In this document: positions 59,756 through 64,000 of the stretch, piece by piece
How the letters are laid out: every line of letters starts with the position of its first letter
Position numbering within the stretch: position 1 is the stretch's first letter
Origin: Siphonodentalium dalli
Lineage: Eukaryota > Mollusca > Scaphopoda > Gadilida > Siphonodentaliidae
Length of the DNA: 64,000 nucleotides
Direction of reading: 5' to 3'
NCBI GenBank assembly: GCA_032622095.1
Contig: CP136064.1
Location: 190,635,794 to 190,699,793, forward strand
Notes under the pieces: model-generated
The model's input: only the letters and a program-made list of their open reading frames with translations
Told to the model about the DNA's origin: nothing
The model's database searches: none
Translations under genes and position numbers: made by a program

Positions 59756-61060
59756 TAATGTCAAATAACTAATTGTGCTAAAAAAAAAATGAAGAATTTC
59801 AATGTTTTTTTTTCAATTTTTTTTCATTTTTTAAAAACTTTTTTACGCAAAATCGTCCAAATTGCAACCATTTCATCTTAGTATGATTTTAAGGTTAAAT
59901 TCACCATAATTATTTTAATATTGTTAAATAATTTACACCTTGGCTTCTACAATGTTTTTAAATAGATTTAAGAAGGTTTCTACTTGTTTTCTAAGTTGAG
60001 GGGGGGGGGGACCGGTCTAATTCAAATTCAATTAAACATTGTACTGTTCAAAATTAGATAAATTCCTTAAGGCGTATGGTAGATATACGTAACTAGTTTT
60101 CAAAACGTATACATATGCCTTTCTATCCTGTGCGTTATGCACGCGAGTCGGATTTTACAAATCAAATTATGATGAAAAACCCTGAATTTTGGGTGTGGTC
60201 ACATTTGTGGTCATAATATTCCGATTAGAGAGTGGATGGACATGGGGCATACGACACTGTACAGTATATATGTATATAACAAGCATGACATGAGACATTA
60301 GTATCTTTCTACTAAACTGTGCTTCCAGAGTTATCAGGAATCGAGTATCGGTGTTATTTCTTACCCCCCAAAAATGGTCAATTTTAAAACGGTGTATGTG
60401 GGTCAAAGGACAACTGGGAGATAATAGGATGTCCAATTAATGACTCCTATATTTCTATCGTATCACAGTAAAGCTTTTTTTGTAAAATTGGCGTGGTTTA
60501 CACGATCAAAGTTCGATTTTCTTTACAATTATATGTTACAAGCAACTAATTATATAGAATTACGCTTCTTGAATCTGGCTGCTGATTGGTTGATTATCAT
60601 TGAGGGAAATATCCCTAATCGGGAACAGAAAATCATAGCCTACGTAAATATGGCGATCGTGTATGTTTAGATGTCCAGGAAGAGTCTGGTGGTGTCCAGA
60701 AGTTACAGAATGGGTCTGGATATGTTTATGCTGCTGATTTTTGTGCAGTAAATGGGGTAGTTGTGGAAATGCAAGATTATCGTTTGAAAAAAATACCGAA
60801 AAGGGCGCGTTTGTTGTAACACACTTGTGCATCGGATCTAAGGGGAAATTGACCACTTGAAGTTCAAATAGGCTTAACCCATAGCCGGCGGGACGTTTAG
60901 TTAACACTGTCGCCTATGGAAAATTATTAGGTGTTTGTAACCTATAGATACGAAGCTTCGGTACATTAATTATTATTCATATATTACTACATGTATATTT
61001 AAATCATATTTATGCATAAAAAAAACATGAATGTACCGATTATTCGTGACATTCAAGTTA
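59756..61060. other. Intergenic stretch, nothing recognised
   Basis: A G-run lies at 60000-60010. ORFs up to 115 codons (60560-60907 minus) have no family signal. Confidence 0.4.
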
Positions 61061-62040
61061 AATGTTCCATAATAGAAAATTATACTGTGACGGGTTCATT
61101 CAACATGAAGTTAATCAAGGTGTATCTTTATTAATAACAGTATACAGTACTATCAAAATCAGAAGAAACATGTGGCCCTGTGTACTTATCTCCCAGCGCT
61201 GTGGCAAACAAAATATTCTTAAACCCAAACCTGTGGCGGTTTTTCATCCAATGCACCGAAGCTTCGTGCCATGTACCGAAGCTTCGTGACGTGTCAGAAC
61301 TCCAGGAATATACCACCATAGGATATCATATGGTACCGGTAACAAACGTTGAATGGTCACCAGAAACCCGGATATTAATAATTTCAGATCATAATTAGCA
61401 TCGCATTATATATTAACCCATCGAGGAATATGTCATCATGACACACTATATTACACCTAATATATAACTGCTCCCTCCCCGACACAGGGCTACATACAAG
61501 AAGTTTATCGATGTCTACTTAACGAGAGTATACAGTTCCGTAAAAATCTGGCGAAAAATGTGACCTCGCATCATTAACCCCAAATCTGTGGCGATTTTTC
61601 ATCCAATTTACCGAAGCTTCGTGACACGTACCGTCAAATGGCATCAAACGTTGAATGGTCACCATAAACTTCGATATCAGTCATTTCAGATCGTAACTAT
61701 CATGGAATTATATATTATATGTCAAAATGACACACTATATTACATCCACCCTATATAACTGCTTCCTCCCTGACACAGTGCTACATACAAGAAGTTTATC
61801 CATGTCTACTTAATGAGAACATATAGTTCTGTCGAAATCTGGCAAAAAATATGACCTTGCATCATTAACCCCAAATCTGTGGCGGTGTTTACATCCTATG
61901 TACCGAAGCTTCGTGACATGTACCGAAGCTTGGTGACGTGTCAGAACTTTTAAAATATACCCCATCGGGACATCAAATGGTATCAAACGTTGAATGGTCA
62001 CCAGAAATCTCGATATTAGTCATTTCATACCATAATTAGC
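61060..62040 (+). repeat. Tandem repeat, three units of about 300-340 bp
   Basis: GTTGAATGGTCACC occurs at 61349, 61652 and 61990; CCGAAGCTTCGTGAC-type palindromes occur in every unit; CTACATACAAGAAGTTTATC occurs twice. Units diverge in length. Confidence 0.8.
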
Positions 62041-62084
62041 ATAGCATTATATATTAAGGGGTCATCTCAAAACTACTATCGGGA

Positions 62085-62300
62085 TCCCGATAGATTTCCC
62101 GATACGATACCGATAGTTATCGGGAAATTATCGGGAAAATGACGCAACGTTTATCGGGAAATTATCGGGAGATGACGCAACGTTTATCGGGAAATGACGA
62201 AACGTTTATCGGGAAATGTACATAGTCTATCGGGATTCTTTCGGAGTTTAGTTTCTTTTCGGAATAACGTCATCGGGGAAACTATCGGGAAACAACACCG
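62085..62300 (+). repeat. Minisatellite TATCGGGAAATGACGCAACG
   Basis: At least seven copies of TATCGGGAAAT, with GACGCAACGTTTATCGGG as the fullest unit. Not coding. Confidence 0.85.
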
Positions 62301-62499
62301 CGTCGGAAATGTTCTGTATCATGATTACTCCGACTTTTATCGGGATTTTATGTTTCATAGATCTAGCTTTCTTATTGATTTAATAGCTTTCTAAAATCAT
62401 CGGTATAGACCTAATAGTATTCTACAGTAGGCTATCGGGGGGGGGGGGGTCAAGTCGTAGAGCTATTGTACAGGGATGATCAGGGGTGGCTACAATATA

Positions 62500-63175
62500 A
62501 ATACCCCACACACACCGGGAAATCTGCTAAATCGGGACCATGCCCAAATATGTATACAGTCGTTTCACACATATAGAGATACCACGCCTAATCGGCGCTG
62601 CTCCCCTACTATAGTTTTGGAGATTTATAAAGTCCAAGCGGTGAATAGTCAATGCAAGAGATTTGTATTTATTTGCGACCACATAATTCACAATTAATCG
62701 TGTGATTTGGAAATAAATTGGCAGATCTCTGGGCAGTATTCATATGAGATGACGTAAATTCTATATTTAGCGCTATTCCAGGAATTGGGGTCACACCCAA
62801 ATATGTATAGTATTAGTAGGCCTTAATGCAAGCGGCTACTTTCACATTCTAAAAATAGAACAGATCCATCAATTGATTAAATTCTAAGATTTATTTCGGC
62901 GTTGCGGCTATACTATCTTCAAAGCTTAATTGTGTTTGTAATATGTTTAAATACATCCGACTTTTAAATATGGAGGAAATAAAGAAATACATATATTATG
63001 GCAAATGTAAAAGATTTGTATTTAATCGCGAATCGCCGACGACACAATTAATGCATGCACAATCGAGTGCAGTCTTAACACGAGATGTCGTATGTTCTAT
63101 TTTTAGCCCGATTCCCGGAATTGGGGTCATCAATATTTACGTTTCTGGGAACAACACACGTGGCGAGAGGGGGTA
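62500..63175 (+). repeat. Two diverged direct repeats of about 330 bp
   Basis: Shared blocks: AGATTTGTATTTA..CGCGA, ACACAATTAATG-like, TCTATTTTTAGC, CCGGAATTGGGGTCA, in order at 62655-62800 and 63005-63135. Confidence 0.65.
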
Positions 63176-63539
63176 GGCTGCAGGCCGGAGCAAACCCTCG
63201 CTTCCCTCATTAATGTAATGTAAACATCCGGTAACATACAGGTTACTGGGTGCAAATACCGTGATAGTCTTGATTGACAGCCGTCTTGTTCCTAAAGTGT
63301 ATGCTTGGCGTCAGGTAAGCCCTGGTTAATACCGTGATTGCATCAGCTGGCGGTATCGTTAAGCCGCCAATTCAAAATGGTGTTATGCTGTTGAAAACTG
63401 TTCTCATTGCGTGTTCTTTTCTTAATATTTAAAAAGTGGACCTTTGATTAAGTATTTTTTTAAACAAAACAATAACATTATTCCATTAATGAACAATTAA
63501 AATGTTAAATCAATAAACATTTGTACTGTGCACTTATCT

Positions 63540-64000
63540 TTGCCAACTGGGATCCAGCTCCATCTTGGAGCTCCAGTAATATTTGTTATCAAAGGAACAT
63601 CCCTATGACAATTTTTTCAAAATTCCCATGGTTATAAAAAGGGAATTAGGGGTCCTTGGGGGCTTGCTTCCCTCATATGGGGCACTTATTGACATGAAAT
63701 TGGGGGGGGGGACCCTATTTTAATATCATCAGCATCCCTGGCCCCATGAATTTGTGTCTCCACTGGGAGCTGTAGTAATTTTTATTAAAGGGACATCTCC
63801 TGCACAGATTGTTACCATTTTCATGGTCATGAAATGGGAAATACGGGTTACAGGGCGATTACTCCCTCATATGGTGGGTCTATATAGAGTCGAACATTGA
63901 AGAAAAAACTAAATTTCCATGCATATGTATATCTGCATCCCTGACCCAATAATTGGTTTCTGCCTCCCGGGGCTCGAGTATATTTTAGTAAACGGACATC
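63540..64000 (+). repeat. Tandem repeat, about 200-bp unit, runs off the window
   Basis: Three starts with GGAGCTCCAGTAATATTT / GGAGCTGTAGTAATTTTT / GGGGCTCGAGTATATTTT near 63574, 63766 and 63969, each followed by AAAGGGACATC-like sequence. Confidence 0.75.

Noticed and set aside
1-64000. CRISPR arrays, operons, tRNA or rRNA genes
   Set aside because: Repeats lack regular spacers, the gene structure is eukaryotic, and I recognised no tRNA or rRNA sequence by eye; a tRNAscan run would be needed to exclude single tRNAs.

Overview
The window reads as animal nuclear DNA, most likely from a lophotrochozoan and probably a bivalve mollusc. Reasons: large introns with GT-AG borders, very high density of dispersed and palindromic repeats, L1-like, hAT-like and piggyBac-like elements, and a sacsin-like multidomain gene of a type that is amplified in marine invertebrates. 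The bivalve assignment is an inference from repeat style and gene content, not a sequence match.

The main gene is a minus-strand sacsin-like gene occupying about 40.7 kb down to at least 4.9 kb. I could join six exons: a non-coding 5' exon ending at 40471; coding exons 39082-38975, 33868-33752, 28031-27884, 19930-18368 and the giant 15688-4887. All internal junctions keep the reading frame and give an open reading frame of about 4,244 codons. The predicted protein begins directly with an Hsp90-type ATPase module (no N-terminal ubiquitin-like domain), carries two more such modules, a DnaJ domain with HPD, and the first part of a HEPN domain. Exon 6 ends at a strong donor, so the rest of HEPN lies in a further exon that I could not find, possibly left of position 1. 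Just upstream of the 5' exon is a TATA-like box and, about 20 bp further, a triple GAAAGT-type interferon-response element. This suggests an IRF-controlled, inducible innate-immune gene.

The introns are full of mobile DNA. A 213-bp TA-flanked palindromic MITE occurs eight times, at least once in every intron, often within 100 bp of an exon. A 2.05-kb hAT-like element with a perfect 8-bp target duplication contains a second hAT-like element and is itself inserted in a dispersed ~155-bp repeat. There is also a decayed LINE fragment and several foldback elements.

Upstream of the gene (right of 40.8 kb) no complete gene was found. The region holds a tandem repeat next to the promoter, a foldback element, a young 5'-truncated L1-like retrotransposon with a 14-bp target duplication (42517-45233), a 5.3-kb palindrome built of 1.5-kb arms around head-to-head minisatellite (about 50.05-55.35 kb), a piggyBac-like MITE with TTAA duplications, and tandem repeats to the end. 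The left edge (1-2099) holds broken, inverted-duplicated copies of a multicopy metazoan protein with a Cys-rich (CXC-like) C-terminus.
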